Below, piece after piece: positions 16,101 through 34,422 of a stretch of DNA of 64,000 bases. The notes under the pieces are model-generated. The model was not told the origin of the DNA and made no database searches. It saw only the letters and a list, made by a program, of their open reading frames with translations. The position numbers and the translations under genes were made by a program. Each line of letters starts with the position of its first letter. The stretch's first letter is position 1. This DNA is from Owenia fusiformis (Eukaryota; Annelida; Polychaeta; Sabellida; Oweniidae). The stretch lies in NCBI GenBank assembly GCA_903813345.2, contig CAIIXF020000009.1:3410001-3474000 (forward strand), in the 5' to 3' direction.

Positions 16101-18058
16101 GGAAAAACAGAAATAATCTTATGTTTTGCATATGTTTGCATGTGCAATATTGTTAGATTTGCTTTGTTTTTAAAAGTAAGATACCAGGACGTTACCATGC
16201 CTCTTGTTTTTTGATGACGTATACATAATGTCCAAGTAGAATCAAAACGTGAATCGAACTTCGGATAGGCATATTGCAGTATTAAGTGCATATTCAATAA
16301 TGCCAAACACGGACAATAGAACAAATTTCTTCTCATCATTAATATTTAATATGCATTTGTTTCATTTGAAAGCCAATTGATATTTTTGTAAAAAAAAGAT
16401 AAACACATTAAATAATTATGTATATACTGATTACGATATTGATTCTTAGTTACACACCCTTTGTTTGTTGCGTTGTTGTTGTTGTTGGTTTTTGAGTTGT
16501 TGTAGTCGATGCTCTTGTCGTCGTCGTCGTCGTCGTCTCGGTTGTTGTTGTTTGTGTTGTCATCGCAACAGTTGTTTGTGTTGTGGTAGTAGGCGGGGTG
16601 GTAGTCGCTGTAGACGTCGTTGTTGGCGTTGGTGTTGTCGTGGTTGACGTTGATGTTGTGGTAAACGCAGTAGTGGGCATTTCAGCTGTTGTTGTTGTTG
16701 TTGATGGTATTGAGGATGTCGTATCTTCTGTACCAGTCCCGTCCCCCGAACCCCCCGATCCGGTATCCCCCGATCCATCAGATCCTTCTGGGTCTCCTGA
16801 TCCCCCGGAACTATTATTGTTGTCGCCGTTCCCCGATGTTTCCCCGGAACCAGTTATGACATCCGCCTGACGGGTATGACGATGATGTTTCGCCAAGAAG
16901 ACTAAAAATGAATATAATACGTATGCAGAAATAATTAGTATGAAAGAGAAGGGCCATTTAATTTCATGTGGGGCAAAACTATAGCTTTTTAAAACTGGGT
17001 CCAAGAGTTTATTTTAACTAAAACACAAATCCCTTCAGCTCATTCTACCTATTTTCAATATACGATCAAATTCCCAGCTTGTACATGTACAGTATAATAA
17101 AAATATCAATCAACTAGCTGGGTACCACATTAATTTTTCAATTTTCTAAATCCCCACAAAAATAAGATTACATGGTCGACCCCTAAGACTTACAACGAGT
17201 CCATTTCCACTACAAATTGACACAAGCTATCGTTGAATGTATCGGATTACAGTGTAGAAAACAGACTAAATATGTTTCTGTGATATGATATGATAGGCCT
17301 ACTTAAAGTTAAAATGTTACTTACACTCATTTTCCAGCACTTCGTCATCAGCTGGTGTCGCAATCACCAAACCTGAAAATATAAGTAATGATACATGTAA
17401 AAATATAATAAAAGCGAAGTTTAAATGTGATTTGTACGACAAATAATTATTGTAAATAGATAAATAATTCATCAATCAAACCAATTTATTAGTCAACAAT
17501 AACAAACGTGTAATTGTTCCGCGAAAAAATCATTTATTATAAAGAAAAACGTATGCGGAGGGGATGCATGAATATATGCAAGTGCAAATGTTTGACCATC
17601 GGTATGTGGACATTGTCAATTTAGCATGGCGCCTGAGTCTATTAATTTTGACTCCTGAAAGGTAATCTAGGTTGACATAAAGGAATGAGACGGTAGCAGA
17701 AACTAGCGCGAGTTAATTGTACTTATTCTATAGTAGGGGTTTTGGCCAAGGGGGAGGGGGGCTGTCAAAATAATTATCAATTAAACTGTCTGATACAAAC
17801 CAGAATTTGTCTTAAAGCTAAAACCAAGAAATATCACTTGTTTATTAATGTCGAATGTGCAATCTTTCGAAACAATAAAACAGCTGACAAGAATGTATTC
17901 ACATTTTTGTTACAATACAATAAGTATTGTAATACCAAGAGGGCAAAAAGGAGAAAGGTAAAATGGAAAAAATAATAAAACTAGAGTATTAAAATGAAAA
18001 ATAACTTACCTGTTCTTATGAACAAGGCTAACGCTGAAAAGAGTAGAATGTTTTTCAT
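4144..18058 (-). CDS. GPI-anchored mucin-SEA-mesothelin/stereocilin-like surface protein, 1,233 aa, 24 exons
   Basis: Exons in transcript order: 18058-18010, 17372-17325, 16901-16458, 15121-15006, 14457-14399, 14163-14057, 13210-13011, 12703-12564, 12362-12029, 11782-11558, 11164-11000, 10735-10550, 10263-10163, 9608-9476, 9098-8926, 8685-8598, 8465-8273, 7974-7802, 7476-7315, 6903-6758, 6499-6351, 4971-4874, 4604-4469, 4220-4144. Every junction is GT-AG, phases match, and the 3,702 nt read through to one stop. Domains: signal peptide (MKNILLFSALALFIRT); Gly/Ser/Asp-rich then Thr-rich mucin-like stretch (residues about 45-180); SEA domain (about 181-275) with its G|SV cleavage motif at 241-242; then about 930 residues of helical, Cys-containing repeats resembling mesothelin, otoancorin and stereocilin (for example LRLIGDLACGLDTDQI and WFTFEQARSITDKQ). 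A furin-type RRKR lies at 914-917. The tail is GSS followed by a hydrophobic end (VLIAVIIYN), as in GPI-anchored proteins. Known relatives act in cell adhesion or extracellular matrices; the role here is inferred. Family assignment by eye; the exon chain is firmer than the name. Confidence 0.82.
5127..6186. mobile_element. Non-autonomous mariner-like element, 1,060 bp
   Basis: Left end CAGGGTGATCACTAAGTTCT at 5127 is mirrored by AGAACTTAGTGATCACCCTG ending at 6186. The inverted match continues through GGGAATT, CTGTCATTTCA and TTTTTCAACCAAT, about 60 bp with few mismatches. TA flanks both sides (5125-5126 and 6187-6188). CAGGGTG ends and a TA target are typical of mariner relatives. No transposase reading frame is visible inside. 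It lies in an intron of the mesothelin-like gene. Confidence 0.85.
7060..7218. mobile_element. TTAA-flanked MITE, copy 1
   Basis: Starts TTAACCTCTTGA and ends with the inverse AAGAGGTTAA, so short inverted ends are bounded by TTAA at 7060-7063 and 7215-7218. Inside, a GATATATCTGTCACA motif occurs twice. A diverged reverse copy lies at about 36180-36338. TTAA targets suggest a piggyBac-type mobiliser, which is inference. Confidence 0.6.
13600..13860. repeat. Intronic tandem duplication
   Basis: The block CATCTAAATCTGAGCAATAA occurs at about 13622 and again at about 13797. Each copy is preceded by ATTACCTT-CATT-GGTG and followed by a GTGGGCGT-AGTAT or GTGGGCGT-GGCAT block. Two diverged copies about 175 bp apart sit in an intron of the mesothelin-like gene. 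Confidence 0.6.
14541..14610. repeat. Dispersed repeat ending at GTAGGTAGG microsatellite, copy 1
   Basis: Contains CGCCACCAGGTGGCTGATTC followed by GGGGGAA. The same sequence in reverse orientation occurs at about 57162-57215, again next to a GTAACTACCTAC tract. Both copies sit outside exons. Class of element unknown. Confidence 0.55.
15747..16277. repeat. Tandem duplication, two units of about 265 bp
   Basis: Unit 1 starts GAAACAAAACATTC at 15747 and unit 2 at 16014. They are nearly identical, including CGAAGTTCTGGG, AAGATACCAGGACGTTAC and the shared end CGAACTTCGGATAGGCATAT. The sequence before unit 1 carries a partial third copy. Intronic in the mesothelin-like gene, directly downstream (in transcript order) of the Thr-rich exon. 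Confidence 0.85.
16465..16720. repeat. Coding microsatellite of Thr codons
   Basis: A run of imperfect GTT/CGT/GGT trinucleotides on the plus strand encodes mainly Thr (ACA, ACG, ACC, ACT) on the minus strand in exon 3 of the mesothelin-like gene. Open frames on the opposite strand and in other frames are by-products of this repeat. Confidence 0.8.
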
Positions 18059-21000
18059 CCCACGTTGTGATTTTTCGCCGATTTTCTGATTTTAATATCC
18101 ACAAATGAAGTCCTTTCTATTGTGGTCGTGATGAGTAGTGTTTTTGTTTTTATTATATCTCAAACATATGTCTTTCTGTTGTGTTTGTGCCTTGCTATGG
18201 GCAACGTTTATTGTCACTTTGGTTGATAGGGACGTATAGTTGTCACATCAATATTTCATAACTTAAAATCAATTGAGGTATCGATAGTCATTGTATCCCA
18301 AAATATATATCTTATCTGCTTTGTATAAAAACTAAAAAAAACATACGGTTTCAAGTGAAATAAGCCTCTCAATTAAAATATCTATGTTTCCATTTCCTAG
18401 TTCAATGTGGGTTTCTCCAGCGTGGTGTATTTTTGTGGTGACATCACTTCCCACGTCGGTCACTATCCTAGTGTTAATTTTGAAATGATACATTTTGAGG
18501 AATCTATTAGACAGCAATGTGATTCATTTGGGAAAATTGCTAGATCATGTAAGTAACCAGTGGTTAATTGTTTCTTTGCATTCCAGCCAGCTTTAGTTTT
18601 TAGTTTTCCGTCTGTAAAATACTTTAAGGTTTGTCTAGTCAGTCTTGAAATAATAACAGTGCCATGATACACCCTTTCATAGTTTAGTAATTTATGTTTC
18701 ACTAAAAAAGCTACATATCCATGGAATTAATGCAAATAATTGAATGTGAATAAATATCACATCAATACCCCAATATGGAGCTATCTTTTGCCAAATATTG
18801 CGCATATAGGCATTTTTCGAGGATTAGTTGCTAAAAAAAACGGTTCAATTTATGCCTATAATTGAATAAACCAGTTATATCAGTTGTGATATTTTTCATA
18901 AATCAAAATCAATTTGACGTTTCGTAACTAATGTTTTGTATTCTAGTAAGATTTCCCAAAGTACATGCCAAGGATGTCTCCAAAAATTATTTACTTGTTT
19001 ATGCGTAGTAAAATACAGATGCGGGCATGTTAATTGGACCAATGGGCACCGAGTGAAATATGACATCTACAGTTCCACGACAGCTATTTTGTAATAGTGC
19101 AATGGTACAACCATTTTTTCTATGAAAGTGCAATACAAAAAAATTCATGATTAAGAAAACATAATAAATATGCGAATTCGAAACAGTTTAAGTAACGTTG
19201 CGGATAATAATCAGAAATAGTTTATAATAGAATCTAAACAATTTGTGAAAAACAGTAAACGATCGCTAACACTCCTACTTCACTGGTGATCCGCTCGATT
19301 ACGCTGGTAACAAAATGTCGGAACGTCGAAGGTACGATTTTATGTTTTCCTTATTTAACTCGTTGTAGGCAGAATTCCCAAGACGTTTTTTCTCACAAAC
19401 GTGTATCAGCATCATATGTTTTAGAAAATGTACATGTTTGCGAAAGAATAGCTTAGAAGACAACAGAATCGTCGATTTAATTCCTCACTTAAGTTACATA
19501 AACGGTTTGGGTTAAAAGTGCAGATCTTAACTGTTTTTCGAAAAAACGTTTATGTAACTTAAGTGAGAAATTAAATCGACGACTCTGTTGTCTTCTGAAC
19601 TATTTGTTCGCAAATATGTACATTTTCTTAAACATATGATACTGATACACGTTTGTATTAAAAATGTCTTGGGAATTCTGCCTACAACGTGTCGAATAAG
19701 GAAAAAACAAAAATCGTACCTTCGATGTTCCGACATTTTGTTACCAAAACGAACCGTTTCGGTAACCAGCGTAATCGAGAGGATCACCAGTGTACTTGCT
19801 CAAACATACAAATACATTCTACGCAGACGGCTTAGTGACAGACCTATTGATCCGGGCAACGTTTTGTTACTGTTATTACCAATCTTATTATTCGTCTCAT
19901 TTCAACAAATCATCGACCTTTCTTTTTCAAACTACATATTTCGCGTGTATTTTATTTCTGAAATTAACAAACGTTCAGTAGAGGTAGGTAAAATGCCACA
20001 AATTCCATTTTATATGAACACTACTGAATAAATCATCGATTCAGAGATGGCAATGAAAGGCGAATGTATCCTCCTTTCTAAGAGTTTGATTTCATAAAAA
20101 CATGCTAACAACAATGCCATCTTTAAAAGAACATACTTATACTGTATATGCGAATACAAACCTCAGCATTTCTAATCTTTATAGTCTCTAAAAGCCCTAG
20201 GGTAGTATTGGACTTGTGTGATAGAACACTGTCATATTGGAAAACCGAATTCCTTCCCAATTTCTTTAACACATTATTAGACTAATGATGGGAGTATTTT
20301 TGCTCTCGGTTCAACAAAAGCAGGTTCGATCTTTTCTTCTTTGGAAATAACGAGTGATATGCCACGTTGAAATCTTAATTGTTGGAAGATACACAATATT
20401 GGACAGCACGATCTAATTTGCCCACAAAAATAACAATATGTCTCTGATGTTTTTTGTTGACTGTTATTTAAAGGTAACCTTTATTGGCACTTTCTGGCGA
20501 AGCTTTCAACATATGACACATCTCCAATGTAAATTAAACCAGTGTGTCGGAGGATAAAAATATTACACAAATCGTATATGCATAGTAAAAGTATTTCATG
20601 TCATGGCTAACACATATCTAACATCAAACTTATGGAGGGGAGTGTATGTCTGTGATTAATGAGCCCGAATTTGTTTTACTATTAATTAATATTTTCAACT
20701 TTCAATATTTATTTCAATTTTCAAACATGTTTACAATCATGTCAAATGATTTGACCAATCAACGTACTGTAATTTATTTTGAGATATTACAATCACTCGT
20801 GATTTATTGTATTATTGTGCTCGTGACTTTCTATTGAAACAATATTTGTTAATCGACATATCAAAATTATGAAAACTGCAACCAGTACACATGTCTTTGA
20901 GTGCACAATATAAGTTTCTGTACATTTGATTAACTAGTCTTGAAATATTCATGTGAATTAACGACACGTTTATTTTGCATGACTGTGAATATAAGCAAAA

Positions 21001-21299
21001 TCGAAGCACACAGAATGAAATATATTTCTAACATATATATATTGTTGCGTAAGAGCAATAAGGGCTAAGTTGCAAATCTGTGGAGAACGAATCCATACTT
21101 GATATTTTACTCAAGGATAACAATAGTAGGGTTATTGATCAAACATTATTTATCATGTATTACATAACAAGACCTTGTGATAGCCACTACCTACTTTCTT
21201 AAGAACATATATCTACATATTCATAAGCTCATATTGGATCAAAGATATCGTTCGAGGAAGTGTATACTGTATAGGCCTACTTAAATCAATGATCTAAAC
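18059..21299. other. Intergenic region between divergent genes
   Basis: The mesothelin-like gene (minus) and the esterase gene (plus) start at opposite edges of this interval, so it should hold both promoters. No exons are seen. It contains the 512-bp foldback at 19281-19792 and, at 20625-20646, a short fragment (AACTTATGGAGGGGAGTGTA) matching the right end of the element at 57749-58445. The rest is AT-rich with no recognisable feature. Confidence 0.55.
19281..19792. mobile_element. Foldback DNA element with CAC ends and 5-bp target duplication, copy 1
   Basis: A long imperfect palindrome. The left end CACTGGTGATCCGCTCGATT is mirrored at the right end, and the arms match almost to the centre near 19530. 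It is flanked by TACTT on both sides (19276-19280 and 19793-19797). A related 510-bp copy is at 60625-61134, flanked by TGTCT. No protein is encoded; open frames inside follow from the palindrome. Non-autonomous. Confidence 0.85.
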
Positions 21300-30126
<8,827 letters not shown>

Positions 30127-30694
30127 TTAAACCACTTGGATCAAAGATGCCAAGCCCTACCTTTGCGGACTGAACGAACAATTATTAGTGTGATGCCACT
30201 GCCACTGCCACTGATCAATAAAGCAATCAATGTAACAATGTTCAACATTCAATATTGATTTATTATATTCTCAAATAAAATACACAAAATTGCAGAGCAT
30301 CATGTAAGATATCTTTGTGTGCTGAGATGGCGATTGTTCATAGCTCATTTCATGATAACGATAGCTGTATATTTATCACAACAATGGTGACGTTTTTATG
30401 ACGACTCTGGCAACATTGATATGTTTACAAGTTCTGTCTTATTCACATTTTCCTGAAAATATATGTGATAGTATACATTGAATACATATAAATGATTCAT
30501 TTAGCACCAGTTCATAAATATGCATGTGTTGTGCTATTACAGTGGACTGTGTAAGATAGGTCGGCGTTTTGTACAAATGGCAGCAGGTTGGGAAATTGAA
30601 CATGTTTAAGCCTTATTTAGAATATATCTCTCCCGTACTCTGACATATTGTTCGATCAGTTAAAGGTTTTCCTTTCACATTTTAGAATGCACAC
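30127..30694. other. 3' flank between convergent genes
   Basis: No exon is seen between the esterase stop and the AbfB gene stop. Apart from the poly(A) signals around 30217-30264 it is AT-rich and featureless. Confidence 0.5.
30217..30222 (+). promoter_or_regulatory. Polyadenylation signal AATAAA for the esterase gene
   Basis: AATAAA 91 bases after the esterase stop codon. A minus-strand AATAAA (TTTATT at 30259-30264) lies just beyond it and could serve the convergent AbfB gene, in which case the two 3' ends would nearly touch. Confidence 0.6.
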
Positions 30695-32422
30695 TTAATT
30701 ACCATAAAGGGACGAGAACGGGGCTTGAAGGAAACTTGCATCTTTCTTGAACAGCTCGGATCCATCGTCTTGATGAAGCTTTAATGCCCAGGACTGATGT
30801 CTGATGAACCTATCAGGGTAATTCACAGACTGAAACGTCATGTAGTTCTTAAAGTACTTATTTGGAATCAATCTCCATGTTGCGTCTTTTATGAAATATT
30901 GCGGGAGAGAGGGGTTGTTCTTGTCATCTACTTGGAGACGATAATTACTATGTCTGAGGTACCATCCAACATATGGGGCCTCCGTATATGTCAGTGACAC
31001 CGTTCCAGGCTCTCCAGTTAGGCCAGGTGATTCCACCACCCATTGTGGCGTTGGGCTACCAATAATGAAAGCCTTAGGTGTGCCAAAATGCAAGCCAATA
31101 CTAGCTGCGATGTTTTGGCTTATAAACGCAGCTGCAATTTGACAGACGGTAGTTCAAATTAGTATTGATTTTTGTTTTGATGAAATAAGCATGACGTTGC
31201 CTAACTTAATTCCCAAAGGTACAAACTTGATTTCTTAATTTGTTTGATATACTTTTGTAAAAGGAATCTGATTGTAAAACCATGATGTATCAAGGCGCTA
31301 ACGTTGATAAGAATCAATTCACACAAGTTCCGCGAGTCATGTTTATCATTTGTCAACCGGTGTATCTCAAATTGATTTAATGAATAAAGCCCTGGACTAA
31401 TTGCATCGATTACTGATTATCATTCAACAAAGGTGTTATTTCAAGGTTTGCACGAGATGCGTAGCATCGAGTGCTATTTTAAGGACATAGCGCCCGAGTG
31501 GAGTGGAATGAATTCGCCACAATGCATTGAGAACGAAATGATCAGATATAGTTTTCATCAGTTTCAATAATCTAAAATGACTTTGGATTATAGTATAATG
31601 CAATGCCAATGTTTGAAATACTTTTTTCTGGTTAGCTGGAATTGGACACACCTTGCTAAACTATGTGAGAACATTTTGTTTAAGCTTTTTAAAATATATT
31701 GACATTACCTTTGAGATAACCTTTACATGTCCCTCTGCTTCTGTCGAACGATGTGTCGACATCTGGAAATTGAGTTATTTATATATGGGAAGTTTCATTG
31801 TTTAATGTTTTTAATGTTAATCAACATATATTCAAACTACAATCCATGCCGAAGTCACATAGTGAAACATGGCCCATGAAGAAACGCAAGTAAATACACA
31901 TATTTCAGATTATGATTAAGGTGTATCTCTCATCACTTTTTACATGAGCGATTTCTTAAAAGCTTTGATAATTACATAAAAAGGATTATATCTATTGTTT
32001 GATGTTTCACGAATCTTATGAATTAAATAATGTTTCGGTGTTACAGAAGATTTGAGTTACAGTTCAAATAACATCTATATACGATACAAGTGAAACCACC
32101 TACCTTTCCCGATTTTTTCAGATATATGTGATATTATATCATTTCGCATGCTTTCAACATTATTTTTCATTTCTTCAAAATAAGTTTGTGTATTATTGCA
32201 ATTGCCCTTTATCTCGTTTACGCCATTTCGTACTTCTTCAATATTGACTTGAATTCTTTGGAGATTGTTTTCATTCTTGATGCAGCAAGATTGGGATTCT
32301 TCTTCAAGTTAATTCAACTTCCCCAGAAGTTTTACAACATCAGCTTTCTTGAGAGTTCGTTTCTTCTTTGCGTCATTTAATGAAACACAGGCAATGACTA
32401 TCATCAGAATTGTAATATTCAT
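30695..32422 (-). pseudogene. Secreted coiled-coil plus AbfB-domain protein with an in-frame stop in exon 1
   Basis: Three exons join in frame: 32422-32104, 31762-31709 and 31131-30695 (270 codons including the final TAA). The protein starts with a signal peptide (MNITILMIVIACVSLNDA), continues as a Lys/Glu/Asn-rich probable coiled coil (about 20-105), and ends in an AbfB-type beta-trefoil. This shows as GWYLRHSNYRLQVDD, DATWRLI, FQSVNYPDRFIRHQ and LHQDDGSELFKKDASF. AbfB domains bind arabinose-containing or other sugars in fungal enzymes and occur in many secreted invertebrate proteins. Codon 38 (32311-32309) is TAA in the middle of the coiled coil, while the frame is open on both sides and splice sites are intact. 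This could be a recent pseudogene, a polymorphism or an assembly error (CAA to TAA would explain it). No alternative start downstream would keep the signal peptide. Confidence 0.72.
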
Positions 32423-32441
32423 TGTGTATCCCGATTAAATG

Positions 32442-33085
32442 TGTCTGACAATAGCAATGTGGTGCTTATTTAAAAGCACGTGGATCTTCTCCTTAATGAA
32501 AAAATATTTCTTAGACAGAAGAACACTTGGGCAATAACAACCCATTTGAAATATTTATAGAGCTTTATTAATGGACTACTCGCACACATTGAAATAATGG
32601 GTTGCGATTAATATTCTTCTCTAGGTGATTTACGACAGTTGTTGAATTTCAAGTCATTGTGTTTGTGTCTGACAATATCCACACGGTTATTAAATGGCGC
32701 GTGGATCTTCCACTTAATGTAAAAGTATTTCTTAGACAGAGGAACACTTGTGCAATAACAGCCCATTTGAAATATTTATCGAGCTTTATTAATGGACTAC
32801 TCGCACACATTGAAATGATGGGTTGCGATTAATATTCTTCTTTAGGTGATTTACGACAGTTGTTGAATTTCAAGTCATTGTGTTTGTGTCTAACAATATC
32901 CATACGGTTATTAAATGGCGCATGGATCTTCCACTTAATGTAAAAGTATTTCTTAAACAGAGGAACACTTGTGCAATTACAGCCCATTTGAAATATTTAT
33001 CGAGCTTTATTAATGGACTACTCGCACACATTGAAATAATGGGTTGCGATTAATATTTTCTAGGTGATTTGAGACAGTTTGTGGA
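32442..33085. repeat. Three tandem units of about 222 bp upstream of the AbfB gene
   Basis: Units begin at TGTCTGACAATA (32442), TGTCTGACAATATCC (32666) and TGTCTAACAATATCC (32887). They share GGATCTTC, CACTTGTGCAATA, GAGCTTTATTAATGGACTAC and GGGTTGCGATTAATATT. Unit 1 begins 20 bases from the AbfB start codon, so the repeat covers that gene's promoter. A TATA-like TTTTAAATAAG (minus strand) lies about 45 bases upstream of the ATG and is altered in the other copies. Confidence 0.85.
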
Positions 33086-34422
33086 ATTTGAACTGTTATT
33101 TTTCATGAAATAAGCCAGCAAATAATAAGCAACACTTCGAATGATGACTTTGGAATGTCAATTACAGTCATGTTGTTTTAATTACGCTCTGCTCTAAAAA
33201 CGTGTTGCAAAACAGACTAAAACTGTTTGCGAAATATTTCATGTAGTTTGAACTAATTACGATAAACTTTATGAACGTAACATGACACGAAAGTGCTCAA
33301 GAACATAAGTTTACAACGCATCTTGAAATTGTTTGTTAAGCAAGCTTAGACTATCTGCGAATGGATAAAACAATGTTAAAACCCCGTACGGAGTTTTACA
33401 ACTTTATGAGCAGGGCGCGCTGTTTTGAGAACTAGTTAGGTGTTACTCGAATTTAGTTAATAAGAATAAAAAAAGTATTTACTATTATATTGAAATTTAC
33501 CGTAACGTGTGTACCCGGTCCTGTACATGTACACACGTATCGAGGTCAACTTTCGAATATGATTTTTGTGTCAGTTGCTCATGGACCAATGGCTTGTAAA
33601 ATTTCCGCCATCACAAAATCTCGGGAATAAAGGCTAGTTTTAATAAAAGCAACCACAATGGAGTAAAAATATCCGAAATATCCGTTTAAACATTCGTTAT
33701 TTTGATTATGTACCTAGCTGTCCATACGAGGGAAATTACAAGGAAAATTTCTAATGTGAAATATACATTGTATGAATTTCAACAAATGTTAACATTTTTC
33801 TGAATGATATTCGACTGATCGAATGCAATATTATTACCCTCTTGCCAAACCATGTTATAAGGGTAAGTATTAGTTTAGAAGGCTTTTGCTTTAGTATATT
33901 GACCTGACGAATATATCATATAGACGTTATAGTGGCGGGTCGTATACCTCGGACAACATAGTGGAATATAGGACCTTTGGCCTTTGGCCCTTGGTCAAAT
34001 ATTTTACTTTCTATGTCACCGGGAATTCTGACAACTGTATCCAAAGTCGAAAATAATAGTGACTTATGCAGTGATACTAGTGCTTATTTCTGTTAACTTA
34101 TGTGTTTATGATATATTTATGGATAAAATGAATGTTCAAAGATTAGAACAAATATTGTATTGTATTGTATTTGATTTGAAATACAGAGTGATCGTAGAGA
34201 ATGTCTTACAGCGATATAATAAAACAAATATTTCATTTTACCTTCGGGCAATGAGTGTTGCACTTTCAATGATTTTTGAAGCGGTTTAATACAAGTCAAA
34301 TTGCAAAAATCATTGGAAGATGAGGTATTGCTCTCCATAGAATGAAATGCTTGCTCAATATTGCCCTTTGAAATGGGGTTATTTGTATATAAATGAACAC
34401 AGCGACGGTTGGACAGATGTGC
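33086..34422. other. Intergenic, nothing recognised
   Basis: AT-rich sequence between the AbfB gene's upstream repeats and the 3' end of the cyclase gene. The short open frames (for example 34059-34289) have no family resemblance and no splice context. Confidence 0.45.

Noticed and set aside
16465-16870. Open frames on the plus strand (Cys/Arg-rich and Val-rich) opposite the Thr-rich exon
   Set aside because: They are forced by the trinucleotide repeat. The minus-strand frame is the one that splices to a signal peptide and the SEA domain.
19588-20031. 147-codon open frame on the plus strand
   Set aside because: It starts inside the right arm of the foldback element and runs into AT-rich sequence; composition is not protein-like and a similar frame appears in the other arm.
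34059-34289. Plus-strand 76-codon frame beyond the cyclase 3' end
   Set aside because: AT-rich, no homology recognised, no splice sites that extend it.
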